From the NCBI RefSeq assembly GCF_000004195.4, contig NC_030681.2:136927506-136991505 (forward strand): a stretch of DNA of 64,000 nt. The letters run 5' to 3'. Every line of letters begins with the position of its first letter. The first letter of the stretch is position 1. The translations under genes were made by a program, and so were the position numbers. The notes under the pieces are model-generated. The model searched no databases, had not been told where the DNA came from, and saw only the letters and a program-made list of their open reading frames with translations. This document shows, in pieces, positions 1 through 10,595 of the stretch. This stretch comes from Xenopus tropicalis (lineage: Eukaryota > Chordata > Amphibia > Anura > Pipidae).

Positions 1-1320
1 CTCTCGTTTGGCAATGTCGTGGATATTATCATGTATGGTCAATTTTACTGTCTTGTTTCAGAATTGCAGGCTTTGTCTTTCAGATATTTAGCTATTTTAT
101 ATGTAAAGATTAATAACCCACACCTCTGCCTCATTGTTTAGTTCCCAGTTTGATAATAACAAATACAAAGATGGATAACGAATGCATTCAGATTAAAAAT
201 AAACGTTTTTTTGAATGCTTTATTTTCAGAATGCCTAAATATGCAGACTTTCTCACTCAATGCGCGGAGTGAATTTGTTTGTGTTTTTTTTGCTGTGCAA
301 ATATTTAAATTTACGTGCTCAGGCATTAAACAAATACACGCTTTTCAAGACAATATTTTAGTGGTTTGAATAACATTATATTCCGGCAGCAGCAGCAGCA
401 GCAGCGGTTGAAAATAAATAAACACAAGATTTAATCTTTCCTTCACGTTTTTCAATCAAAGATTAGGAGCGAGCTATAAATGAATCCCAAACCATTTGAC
501 TAAAAGCATTAATTTGTCATAGAAAGCAATAAGCACACGTACTAATTCATGCACAAATTAGCCAAAACCATAGGTCTCTTGTCTCCATTTAAATAAAAGT
601 TTATTCTTCCTGGCTAAAGACAATAGCACAGGTGCATGTCCTTCAATGCACAATCCGTTTGTTCTGTGATGCAGGAAGTCGATATTAACACCTGTTTTTT
701 TTCCCTATTCTGCACTCCTGCCCGGGCTAATTTGCCCAATGTCATGTTTGCTTCAGTGAGAAACTGTCAAAGAGAATTACTGCCTTGGAACACAATATCT
801 TCACTTGGGCAATTTGTCTTGTGATTCACCCCCGCCCCTTTAATATACACACATACACACTATAAGCTTTTGTATTGACACTGTATAAGCAGGGCCTATG
901 TCATTGAGTTCATTGGACAAAGAATACAGTATGGAATAATTAACTCTTGATAAAACTGGTGGCCTTAGAGCTTCTAGCTAATAAAACAGAGGTTTGATAT
1001 TTTATGGAAGAGAATTCATTGAACGGTTATTTCATGTTCATGTCTGAACTGTACCCTAAACTGCCCTTTGTTCTTGTACAGACCAATGGGAAAACTGATT
1101 GTTGGCCAAAACTGGTGAGAATGTGGCTTTGGTAATATACTTTATGTTGCATTTCTGTGTTTTCATGCTCTATATATGGAATCCAATTGTTTTTTTATAT
1201 ACTATGAACTGTACATATACACAGCCACATGTTTTCCCCATTGCATTTATTGTGTACTATCTGTGCCAATACAGAAATTAGGGTGGCTCCATCTGTCCAT
1301 ATCTTGTTTATTGTAAAGAT
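1..1320. other. unique AT-rich sequence, no gene seen
   Basis: No interspersed repeat, exon-like segment or RNA gene is recognised. A short (CAG) run of about six units lies at roughly 386-405 and a CA-rich stretch near 846-860. The first 620 bases have evenly mixed composition with TTAAT/ATTTAAAT-rich motifs, which could be conserved non-coding DNA; that is inference only. Confidence 0.5.
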
Positions 1321-1325
1321 GAGAG

Positions 1326-1563
1326 GGCAGCACAGTGGCTCAGGGCATAGCCCTAATGCACTCAGGTCCTGAGTTTGATTCCAGCCAGGGAACTATTTGC
1401 AAGGCATTTGCATGCTCATTCCTGGTTCCCTCCCTGATAAAACTCCTACTGTGTGTAAATGTGATAAGGGCCTTAGATTGTAAGCTCAACTGGGACAGGG
1501 ACTGATGTCTGGGACAGCAGGAATGTATTGGAGCTATGTAACTCCCAGGAAATAAATGCAGTT
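1326..1563 (+). mobile_element. tRNA-derived SINE with L2-like tail
   Basis: The head has a pol III A-box-like segment (gtggctcaggg) and a B-box-like segment (gagtttgattcc, near 1371-1383), as in tRNA-derived SINEs. The 3' part carries the L2/MIR-type tail 'agattgtaagctc..tgggacaggg' and ends in aaataaatg. It matches the head at 58615-58765 in the 'tgattccagcc' and 'tttgcatg..ctc' segments. The copy is diverged and should be transcriptionally dead. Confidence 0.7.
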
Positions 1564-2090
1564 AAATGGGCCATCATTAATCCTAAGGAAAGGTTCATTT
1601 TTCTCTGAACTGTATATATACTGTATATATATAAAAAAACTGAAGTGGAATGGATTCACCGTTTAAATACACTGGCCCCAAATGGGTTAAATAGGGATTT
1701 TGATTTACATTTATTTTTGTAATATTTTTGTGACATTTTTATGTTTCCAATGTTTCATTGCTTCACTTTTTCTTATGATTTACTTTTTCTTATGACTTAT
1801 TTTTTCTTTTGATTTCTGTGTAAAAATGTTTAGGCCAATAATGAATGATTAGGTAGCATTTAAATGTTATGCCCAGTCTCTAATATATCGTTCCTGCCAA
1901 GCTTTATTTTAATAACATGTATGTTTAGGTACCATTGTTTGGTATTTTGACAGTTCCTTATATTGATACGTTTGTCATTATCTATATAATATGCGGAACT
2001 GATGTGCCGACTTCCGTGTAGATTGAACACATTGTGTGTTCTGTCTCCATGGTGACCCGTCACGTCACTTCCTGCATTCAGCTATACAAG
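1564..2090. other. intergenic sequence, nothing recognised
   Basis: AT-rich sequence with a TATA-type alternating run at 1614-1634 and three spaced copies of 'tttttcttatgatt/acttat' near 1768-1815. No gene or clear transposon terminus is visible. Confidence 0.4.
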
Positions 2091-2099
2091 GAAGTAACA

Positions 2100-2300
2100 G
2101 ACTATACGAATGATCGATTATGCTTAGCCACGAGGTACGCTTGAGAAAGGGGGTGAGATACCCTCGAAACGTCGCGTAGATGTGGCATAACAGACTGATA
2201 AGTATAATTGTTATACTGCTTTGAATGGCCATTGTAATTCTTTTAATGATGCTTTAATAAAAGCTAAGTTTTAAGCTTTTGGAGTGCGGCTCAGTTGGAA
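2100..2300. repeat. interspersed repeat fragment with 'gaaacgtcgcg' core
   Basis: The segment 'cttgagaaagggggtgagatac' followed by 'cctcgaaacgtcgcg' and a later 'aataaaagct..ttttggagtgcggctc' resembles a frequent frog repeat type. The palindromic element at 61051-61198 has a related 'caacgtttcaggggcgtac' core. Boundaries and superfamily are not resolved. Confidence 0.4.
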
Positions 2301-3058
2301 AACATATATATATATATGTAGAAACAATGGAGGTACATATTCTACATTTATTAAATGTCTAGTCAGCCACAAAGTACATTTTATACCATGACTTTCAGGC
2401 TTTTGGTTCAGCATCTGTTAGGTCCCATTGACTTTGTTTGTATGTGTATTTGTGAGGGGCTTCAAACTGAGGGGTGTTTTGATTACTCATTGACTCATAT
2501 TTTGCAGAGAAGACATTTTTTAAGGACAACATGATGTATCATGCATTTTACTACAATATATTCACACTTATATTTGCCAGAATAAGCCATTAAATGTTGC
2601 TAACTCCAAAGTTGTGCATTATTTTATATCTGTTTATATCTGCCCCCAACTGCAAGACTCTTAATAAGCTTTCTGTAGGACATAAATAAAACACTCACTG
2701 GGGCTCATTTATCAACACTGGGCAAACATGCCCATGGGCAGTATCTCATAGCAACCTCATAAAATCATAATCTAAGCTGCAACCATTCCAAGAACCATCC
2801 TTTGTAAATGTGACTATTGCCATGATCCTTCACTCACACTAGCTTCTAGATTTTCCTAGAATGTGTTTTTTAGAGATTAAACTTATGGGTAGACTTATTT
2901 GTTCTCTGGCCGATCAGTCAGTTGGGTAACTGGTCAGATGCTGTGTATTTTGGCTGAGCAGACATGCAACATATAGCCAGCTTTATATATTACATAATTC
3001 ATTAGAAGTTGAAGACAAGTCTATCAAATTCAAGCCTTCCAAATGATCCCCAGTGCAT
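2301..3058. other. intergenic sequence with one short repeat fragment
   Basis: Mostly unique AT-rich DNA. At 2698-2790 the text 'ggggctcatttatcaacactgggca' resembles the terminal sequence of a frog DNA-transposon family, but no second end is visible. Confidence 0.35.
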
Positions 3059-3182
3059 CTATATCTATACACACACATATGCACACATGTATACCTATAC
3101 AAACCCACATACAGTATATACATATATACACAAACAAACAACATACATATACAGTACATATGGATACATATACATACATACA
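3059..3182. repeat. alternating purine-pyrimidine microsatellite (CA/TA-rich)
   Basis: About 120 bases built of tatacacacata, acatacata and tatatacaca steps. Short open frames on both strands here read only as Tyr/Ile/His/Thr strings and are not genes. Confidence 0.85.
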
Positions 3183-3359
3183 TATGCTACCCTTACTACC
3201 CTAATGGAAAGAAAATGTCCTTGGTAGACTTCTCACTGAAAAGCTGCCAATTACAATAGTGTATCCAGAAAGATAAACCGAACACAAAAAATAATATTGA
3301 GTCTGCTCAGGTCCCATCGTGATAGTAGTATTTTTTTTATCTAAGAAAAGTACTCTGGG

Positions 3360-3517
3360 GGTTATGTAATAAAAGGCACTACATTAACCCAGGAGCAGTA
3401 ACCCTTATCAACCAATCAGCAGGTAGAGTTTGCTGGTCACCTGTTTAAAAGCAAACATCATATTGGTTGCTATGAATTACTGCTTCAGGGCAAACTTAGT
3501 GCCTCTTATTACATATA
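3360..3517. mobile_element. palindromic MITE with 'TATGTAATAAAAGGCACTA' ends
   Basis: The left end 'tatgtaataaaaggcacta' is matched in inverted orientation by 'ttagtgcctcttattacata' at the right end, giving a roughly 158 bp imperfect palindrome. The middle segment 'acctgtttaaaagcaaacatcatattggttgct' recurs in diverged form near 63338-63368. There is no coding capacity. Superfamily is not established. Confidence 0.65.
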
Positions 3518-4899
3518 GTGGTAAATATTATATAATATTATATAATATAATGGTGGTTCATAATTACTGATATCTGGATATCAATAGTATCTCTAAACCT
3601 GCAGTGTGACTTGCCCTAAGTGGCCTTATTCATCACTGTCACTTTGTATGTAACAATATTTGTTAAGTGGAATTTCCATACATCAGATACAACTGGTCAA
3701 TGTGAATGCGTAAGACGTACAAATGTTAAGTGCAGTCTGCAATGCCTTTTGTCTACCTATTGTCTACTAAGATGTAATATTGACATAACTAAGTACACAT
3801 TACACCAATAAAATTCAGAGAAACCCATTACAAAAGTGGTGACATGAGATTAGCATTAGCTTTGCCAGTGGCCATGTGCCTGTGAATAATTAATTCCGCT
3901 TTCCATTTTTTTATTTAGAGATGGTAAGTACATCTGTGCTGACAAGATGAATTAGGCATGAGAGGAAGTACAATACATCTGCTTGGAAAACTTGCTTTAT
4001 TGTCAATGTGACTTTTTGCAGGGAACGTTGATTTCCAACCACGACGTATGTTCCCTCTGCATCTTGTGCAGTCTGTTCCTTGTGCTCTGTGCCAATCCAT
4101 AGCGTTTAGACTACAATTAATATGGATATATGTCCTTACTAAGGATGAACATACCCATCCCTGTTTATAGTTACAGTCTCAAGTTTTCACTTTTTTTCTT
4201 TCCACATGTTCCTGTGTTTCAGTAACAAGTGTTAATTCATTCTTTGCAATCACAACTTCGGTAGCTTCTGTTTTTAGAGCATGTTTTACAGATAAGAAAA
4301 AAAGAAACACTGGATGCTATTTTATTCATGTTGGAATGGGGCGCCGGTTATCCAGCCTTCTATGGGAACTCAAAGAAGTAGTACGCAAGATAAGGTGCAA
4401 CCAACATGCCACCATATGGACTTTTATGCATAGAATACTACACAGCCAGACAGAACAGTATAAATACCCCCCAGATCCCCATCAAATCACACAATGTGTT
4501 CTTTTGCCTTTCTATGTGATATCATTGTGACAATATCATTTCCTCAGGGTTTAAGTTTCTCTGCCCTAGATGGAAGATCCAGTCACAATGCTTAGTGGTT
4601 CAATGGAGCCCTGTAGATGTCCTCTGCCTTAAGCACCTGAAGATGCTCCAACTTGTGAGAAAGAAAGGGGTGTACATGTGCACACCGATAACCATGTGGA
4701 ATTTACCTTCAACACTTTGGAGGGTATGGAGATGCAAAAGCACAGACATAACTCTCAGAGAGGGATAGGGTAAGGTGCATTGGGCCAGATTCAATTCTAT
4801 GAGAAAATATTATGGTTTATTATATGAAAACGCATGGGCCAGATTCAGTTTGAGAAGAAAAAACTTCTAATTCAGTTCTGTTTTTTTCATGGACTTATA
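3518..4899. other. intergenic sequence, no gene seen
   Basis: An AT-rich tract with short 'atattatataat' repeats (3524-3552) is followed by ordinary unique sequence. Open frames of 60-64 codons here have no recognisable domain and no supporting context. Confidence 0.4.
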
Positions 4900-5655
4900 T
4901 ACACAAAAGGGAGGTTGTGGGAGAAAGCCAAGGCTAAGTAAAAAAATGTAAGTACAGTACAATAAAAGTGCAACTGGTCAGGCCAAATTAGCTAGAATCA
5001 TACAAAAGAGAAGCGGGATAGAATAATGTGCATTTCCTGGCCCCTGTTTCACTAGTAATATAGTATTAAAGCAAGTGCATATAATTACAAAAACAGGGGT
5101 TTTTATTTACAAAATTATGATCATAAAATTGACAAGCCACAATACCACACCAAGGTAAAACCCCATATAGTGGTCCTAACTATTTACCTCCGGTCATATT
5201 TTTTTTAGGTTGGCACCTCCCTGCATAATTTCTTGGGAAAATTGTCTTGTGACCTGGGCATTGGTTTCAGTTATGGGCTTAGGCCTCCTTTATGTCATTA
5301 GGAGAGAGACTGCCAAGACCACAGCATTGGTTCCACAGGCTTATATAGGAGAAGACCAACACCTGTTTTAAAGGCATAAGACCACAGGTGTGGGGGAGAA
5401 ACAAGTACAAAAATGCACAAAATGGAGGCTGTGGGAGCAAACCAATATATAAATACAATGGAAGTGCAACTACTCAGGCCAAATTAGCTACAAGCATAGA
5501 AAAGAGAGGGTGGATTGATCAATGCACATTCCCTGGCCCCTGTTTCACTAGTAATATAGTATTTAAGCAAGTGCATATATTTACAAAAAGGGGGTTTTTA
5601 GTTACTAAATTATGATCATAAAATTGACAAGCCACCATACCACATCAAGGTAAAC
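4900..5655 (+). repeat. diverged direct duplication, about 495 bp offset
   Basis: Two related segments, roughly 4904-5160 and 5412-5655, lie in the same orientation. Both contain 'cctggcccctgtttcactag' (at 5037 and 5532) and then 'taatatagtatt..aagcaagtgcatat', 'tatgatcataaaattgacaagccac' and 'taccacaycaaggtaaa'. Sequence between them is not shared. This is either an old tandem duplication or two same-strand copies of one interspersed family. Confidence 0.7.
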
Positions 5656-6059
5656 TTTTTACCTATGCTCATATATACCCCTTTTATAGTAGTGGATTGC
5701 TAAGGTTATCTAAATAAATGAAAGTAGCTGCTGCATTGTGCAGTTCTGGCCTTTTTCGCAATCTGCATTTTTATTGTATATTCCTCTTTTCTGAACGACG
5801 TATTATGTTGGCATGGTGCATTGGCAGAGGAGCACAGCTTCTCCTCATTTTCTGCTGTTTTCATGAGCGACAACGGGAAGCTCCATGAGAGCCTTTTGAT
5901 ATGCGTATATAAAAGCCTGCTTCTAGTAAGTTGCTGCCCACTGGGGAACGGGAAGCTGGTTCGATTTTGATAAAGGAATGTAAGCACGAGCACACCGTTG
6001 ATAAAGACACTGGAACTGGAGCTGTTTTTATGTGTGGTTGTGTGGTCCACTATGAATTA
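5656..6059. other. intergenic sequence, nothing recognised
   Basis: No transposon terminus or coding signature. A 114-codon minus-strand open frame at 5706-6050 has a mixed composition but no domain I recognise, and no flanking splice or promoter signal supports it. Confidence 0.35.
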
Positions 6060-6067
6060 TTTTTAAC

Positions 6068-6709
6068 TAGCGACGGGCAATGGCATGGATACGTGGGGAA
6101 TTTCTGCATTTCGTCTTTGGTGGATTCTTTTGCGAATCGAGCGGAACATTGTTGCCCGTGTCAAAATATGTTGCACGAGTAAAAAAATATGTGTCAAATT
6201 TTTTTTTTCGTGTGCCCTATTTTTTGACTATTTTTTTGGTGCACATTTTCACCATTTTGTGAATGTTTTGCAAGATTTGCTAATTTTTTGGCGAGGAAAG
6301 TGGGACAGATAATCACTAGTGATGAGTGAATCTGTTCCGTTTTGCTTCGCCGAAAAATTCTCAAATCTTTCAAAAGATCCGCGAAACAGCGAAAATGTAG
6401 TGCGCCAAAAAAATTGTCGCCCGTGGCTATTCTTTTATCGCGCAGCTATTATTTTGTCGCCCGTGGCTATTATTTTGTCGCATGGCTATTCTTTTATCGC
6501 CTGCGGCTATTATTTCGTTGTGCGGCTATTATTTTGACGCCCGCGACTATTCTTTTTTGACGCCGGCAACAATTTTTGGATGTGCGGTGAATTTTTCCGC
6601 GGCTAATTTTTTCATCCGTTTCGCGAAACAATCCGCCAATGGCGAAATGCGGAAATTCGCTGCGAATCCATGCCCGACGAAACATTTCGCCCATCCATAA
6701 TAATCACTA
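6068..6709. mobile_element. hAT-A MITE copy, interrupted near its right end
   Basis: The outer element starts with a diverged TAGTGATGGGC terminus (tagcgacgggc at 6068) and ends '..gggacagataatcacta', split by the inner copy at 6317-6699. The last two bases (ta) lie at 6708-6709. It is flanked by an exact 8 bp duplication, TTTTTAAC, at 6060-6067 and 6710-6717. Eight-base duplications are characteristic of the hAT superfamily. There is no open transposase, so it is non-autonomous. It is more diverged than the inner copy, as expected for the older insertion. Confidence 0.85.
6317..6699. mobile_element. hAT-A MITE, nested copy
   Basis: The left terminus is TAGTGATGAGTGAATCTG and the right terminus, read inverted, is TATGGATGGGCGAAATG. 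The exact 8 bp target duplication ATAATCAC flanks it at 6309-6316 and 6700-6707. The interior is CpG-rich with TTCGCGAA-type words and about seven degenerate 'gctattattttgtcgc' units. The duplicated target lies inside the terminal inverted repeat of the outer element, so this insertion is younger. Open frames across it read as Leu/Phe/Tyr-rich repeats and are artefacts. Confidence 0.9.
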
Positions 6710-6717
6710 TTTTTAAC

Positions 6718-7890
6718 ACATGGGTTTACATTTTAACTAACTTTATTGCACTGAATGGTTGTTATTCTTATTCCCTTGTAGCCCTGGGCATTGATCTGTG
6801 TTGTTGTTTTTAGGATCCAGTTTGAGTAACTATGAATTTGATCGGCAAAGACACTTATTATAGAGGGTTTACTTCTACTTTGATTTTAAAAACGTTTATG
6901 GTGCAGAAAGGATCAGTTGTAACCCATTTTTTGCTATCTGCATTTTAATTGTCCATTTCACTTTTACTTTCCTAATTCCTCATCATAAATACAAGTGCTA
7001 AAGGGCTGTTATATATAGTGCTATTTGGCTGTTATAAGTTCTATTAAGTCAAAAGGGACCATCAATACTGATAATAACATTTACGACAAAGCTATTTTTA
7101 AACCTTATGCAATGGCACTAGGAAACAATATATTTAATACCTAAAGATTGTTTGTGCGTGCAAAATATTTTTGTAGAATGAAATTCTAGGAAATCTGGAT
7201 CTGTAATCTTATATGAGTCAAAATAAAAAGATCAAATCACTACAATTCAGCATTATGACGAGTGTAAACATATTGCAAGCGTTTCTACATCTGTTATCCA
7301 GCTAGAAAGTGCATTGTGAGCAAGTGAGGTTTCTGAGAGCTGGATGACCTTGCCACCAGTAAGTCCATGTGGACAGGTTGGAAGAAAGCTTATGTCTGTA
7401 GGGCAGGACAGGCAGATGACAGTTTCTCCCTGGGTAAGTCAACTCGTTTGGTAGAGACAACAGGCAATCTGGATACTGCATCTGCAATCCAGATGGTCAT
7501 TAGTTCTTTGAGAATGGTTTACTAATTTTGAACTCATTCTAGTTCTCTTATAATGCTGATGACCTTCTCCTAGCTCATCTGTAAGCCAGTCAGTCAAACA
7601 GGGATGTTTATCCGCACAGTCTAATTTTATAGTAAATATTTGAAAACAGAAAAATGATGGCAATTTTTTTTTTAATAATTTCTTTGTTTGTTTTTCATAA
7701 AATAGTCAGGTATTTGTCACAAAGTAAAACATGAGTTTGATTGGTCGGTATTAATACAATGTCTTTCCCTCGCCAGTGACTGCTTTAGCATGCCTTAATT
7801 CCAGCTTTTGTGTTCATGTTTTTTATGAGAATAGGGATTTATGGCAATCAGATTAGGGTGCTGCTGGTTTGTTTATTTGCGGGGTAAGAA
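6718..7890. other. intergenic sequence, no gene or repeat recognised
   Basis: About 1.2 kb of unique, AT-rich DNA. The short open frames at 7302-7663 on the minus strand have no recognisable motif. Confidence 0.4.
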
Positions 7891-7898
7891 TTCATGAC

Positions 7899-8136
7899 TA
7901 GTGATGAGTGATTTATTTCACCAGGCATGGATTCGCAGCAAATTTCTGCATTTCGCCATTGGCAAATTGCTTTGCGAAAGTTCCGCAAAAATTAGCAGCA
8001 GAAAGATTCATTGCATGTCAAAAAAAGTTGCGGTTGCATCAAATTGGGTGCGGTTGTGGCAAAAAAACATGCGTGCGACAAAAAAAGAAGCGGGCGACAG
8101 GAAAAATTGCGCAACAAACAGATTCTCTCATCTCTA
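7899..8136. mobile_element. hAT-A MITE without expanded array
   Basis: The left end is TAGTGATGAGTGA, followed by 'ttcaccaggcatggattcgc' in the orientation opposite to the 6317 copy. The right end is 'gattctctcatctcta'. Flanks TTCATGAC (7891-7898) and TTCATAAC (8137-8144) match at 7 of 8 bases, consistent with a diverged target duplication. The interior has spaced 'caaattgggtgcggttg' and 'caaaaaaacatgcgtgcgac' segments rather than the 'gctattctttt' array. Confidence 0.8.
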
Positions 8137-8144
8137 TTCATAAC

Positions 8145-9089
8145 TCAAAGCAACCAATTACATTACTGTTTTCAATACGCAATAGCAACTCCTGACTAGC
8201 TGGCTGGCTGTTATAGGTTTCTTTAATATAAGATAATATTGCAAATAATGTTATTACTTTATTGCCATGGAAAAAAATCAATAATGTTTCTGGAAGCATA
8301 GGGAAATATCGTTTGCTGCTGTGTAAGCCTTGAAGCCTTGAGTTTAGAAGGGCCATTTGCAAATGCAGCCACAAGTGCGATTGCTCTATAATGGCTGTGT
8401 ATGTTGTGTGTATGTTATGTGTGCAATTATTATTAGGTACTTACATCTAAACAGGCTCATTGTACTTCTGCATTGTTGCCTGAAGCACCACTTTGTCCAT
8501 CCTGCCTCTTCTGATGAACTGGGCGCAAGTGCATCTATTGATGCTGGGGAACCCCAGCCGCCAGCCTGAACATGGAAGTAATTCCAGGGTCCCCTTGCAA
8601 GCTGCATTAATAAGTGCACTAGACTTGTGCTGACAGAATCACTCACTGATGGAATGCTATTGTGGCACCCATGAAATCACATTATTCCCACACAGAATAT
8701 ATTAGCCCCAACTTGCACCAGAATTGAGAATACATGCACAACTGAGCTCTGATAGAATTACTCTTCACTGCTGGGAATAAACAGAGCATTGTGGGTAAAC
8801 TATACCTTGATATGCATCCAAAATTGTACTTTGAAAAAATAAATTAAGGAGAACTTTTAATGCTTTGTCTATATTTTGGGCATATAAAACTTATGTTTAA
8901 TAAATAAGGTTTAAAAACATATATAAATAATTAGATATGTGATATCCTTAGATAATAGTGGAGAGGAGGTCCCACTCTTTTCGTTTTCTGCTGCAAAATT
9001 GTACTTTGTGCAGAATACCTGGTAAGTAAATGTATTTTGTTTGCATTTGTATATTTATTTGGTAATGCAACATTGCATTTAGGCTAACA
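8145..9089. other. intergenic sequence with one short repeat segment
   Basis: Segment 8486-8560 ('cctcttctgatgaactggg..aagtgcatctattgatgc') is similar, inverted, to 11882-11935 ('gcatcaataggcac..actgggatcagaaggc'), so both probably derive from one old interspersed family. Nothing else is recognised. Confidence 0.35.
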
Positions 9090-9097
9090 CTGCTGTA

Positions 9098-9634
9098 TAG
9101 AGATGTAGTGAACTGTTCGCCGGCGAACTAATTCGCGCGAACATCGGGTGTTCGCAAGTCCACAAAATCGCGAACTTTTGGCGATGTTCGCCATTTTGGG
9201 TTTGCCGCGGATTTTTTGCGCCTCGTTTTTTCGCCTCGGTTTTTTCCGCCGCGTTTTTTCGCTTCGGTTTTTCGCCTTTGCGTATACATAGGAATAGCTT
9301 GCGGTTTTTTTTGGCGTTATTTTTTGGCGGTTTTTTTTTTTGGTGTTATTTTTTGGCGTTTTTTTTGCGGGGTTTTTTTGCGGTTTTTTTACAAAGTATT
9401 TTTCAGAGACATTTTTGCCCTTGATCCCCCTCCTGCATGCCACTGTCCAGGTCGTGGCACCCTTTAAACAACTTTAAAATCAGTTTTCTGGCCAGAAATG
9501 GCTTTTCTAGGTTTTAAAGTTCGCCTTCCCATTGAAGTCTATGGGGTTCGCAAAGTTCGCGAATATTTGCGAATTTTGGCGAAAGTCCGCGAACGGGTTC
9601 GCGAACATTTTTGGCGATGTTCGCTACATCCCTA
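9098..9634. mobile_element. hAT-B MITE, subfamily without the 40 bp array
   Basis: Termini are TAGAGATGTAGTGAAC and, inverted, TAGGGATGTAGCGAAC. The exact 8 bp duplication CTGCTGTA flanks it (9090-9097, 9635-9642), as expected for hAT elements. The middle contains 'gcgtatacataggaatagc' and poly-T/G steps; the 3' half has 'tgccactgtccaggtcgtgg' and 'cattgaagtctatggggttcgc'. A 119-codon minus-strand frame here is lysine-rich only because the interior is rich in AAAAA and GCG steps; a similar frame occurs in the copy at 53110. Confidence 0.9.
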
Positions 9635-9774
9635 CTGCTGTATCATAATGAGAGATCAAGTGGGGCAGCCCATTCAGGGGGCAATGCAATAAAAGTCATA
9701 ACTGGAAAGAAGAATTTTATAAATAAAGAAAAATTAGCATTTCACAATGTGATATTCTTCAATAGTCAAAATGC

Positions 9775-10015
9775 CCAAATCCACGAGAGCGAAATTTTTC
9801 ATGTGCAACTTTTGTTTTTTTACTCCAAATGCATTTAAGTCAATGGGCATTTTTTGTACCAGCAACATTTTTCTATTGCCAACTTTATTGTTCCTGCAAT
9901 GTTTTTGTCTCGGCGTCTTCTTTGTCACGGCAAATTTTTGTCACAGTTTCGCGAAAAAATTTGCCGATGGTAAAATGTGGAATTTCGCTGCAAATCCATG
10001 TCTGTTGGATTTTGC
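9775..10015. mobile_element. partial, diverged hAT-A-related MITE
   Basis: The segment ends with 'tttcgcgaaaaaatttgccgatgg' and 'aatttcgctgcaaatccatg', which match the inner end of hAT-A copies. The left part has 'ccaaatgcatttaagtcaatggg', also seen in diverged form at 63205-63260. Neither a complete terminus nor a target duplication is visible. Confidence 0.55.
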
Positions 10016-10027
10016 TTGTCACTATAA

Positions 10028-10280
10028 GGGCTGTGACATGGGGAGATTAGTTGGCGCACAACAAATCTCCCCAAAATGCCATCCCACCAGCGATAATGTA
10101 CATCGCTGGTGGGATTGCATACGTGACACGTGGAAGTTTCTTCGCAAGGCAACTTCTGCAACTTTGGCAAATCGAGGCACCACGTATGCCATCCTACCAG
10201 CGATTTACATTTTGCCAGTGGGATGGCATTTCGGGGAGATTAGTTGCCCACGACAAGGGAGATTTGTTGTGGCACGGCCC
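10028..10280. mobile_element. Harbinger-type palindromic MITE
   Basis: The element begins GGGCTGTGACATGGGGAG and ends inverted with GGGCCGTGCCACAACAAATC. It is flanked by TAA at 10025-10027 and 10281-10283, the 3 bp (TWA) duplication typical of PIF/Harbinger elements. Internal inverted segments such as 'gccatcccaccagcgat' and 'gccagtgggatggca' make it strongly foldable. There is no coding capacity. A related partial copy begins at 41418. Confidence 0.8.
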
Positions 10281-10299
10281 TAAATGACACCTACGGGGA

Positions 10300-10595
10300 G
10301 ACTTGTTAAGACACGAACGCTCGAGCGTATTCTCGCCATTTTTTTCGTGCTTGCATGACTTTTTCGTACGCTTGCGCAACTTTTTTGTACGCTTGCACGA
10401 AAAATACAGAAAGGTTCTGCCGCTGTTCACAATGGTTCGGTACCAAAATTTCGCCAAAACTGACTTTTCGTGACTAATACAATTTTTTCAGAAGCATTTT
10501 CGTGATATTTGTGATCTTCAGAAATTATCGTATCCAATCTGAATTTTTCCCATTCGGGATTTGAACTTGTGTTTCTAATGAATCGGCCCCCTAGG
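10300..10595. mobile_element. probable Harbinger-like MITE remnant
   Basis: CpG-rich interior with repeated 'ttttttcgtacgcttgcac' steps and a right end 'aatgaatcggccccct', the inverted form of the GGGGCCGATT terminus seen at 34445 and 43635. The left end is lost or unclear. Confidence 0.45.

Noticed and set aside
386..405. (CAG)6 as a polyglutamine exon
   Set aside because: No open frame extends through it with coding character; it is a short microsatellite.
1614..1634. TATA-box-like run as a promoter
   Set aside because: Simple TA alternation with no downstream gene; similar runs are frequent in this window.
9084..9467. Lysine-rich open frame, with a similar one at 53302-53565
   Set aside because: Both lie in the same part of hAT-B MITEs whose interior is made of A-runs and GCG steps; similarity reflects the element, not a conserved gene.
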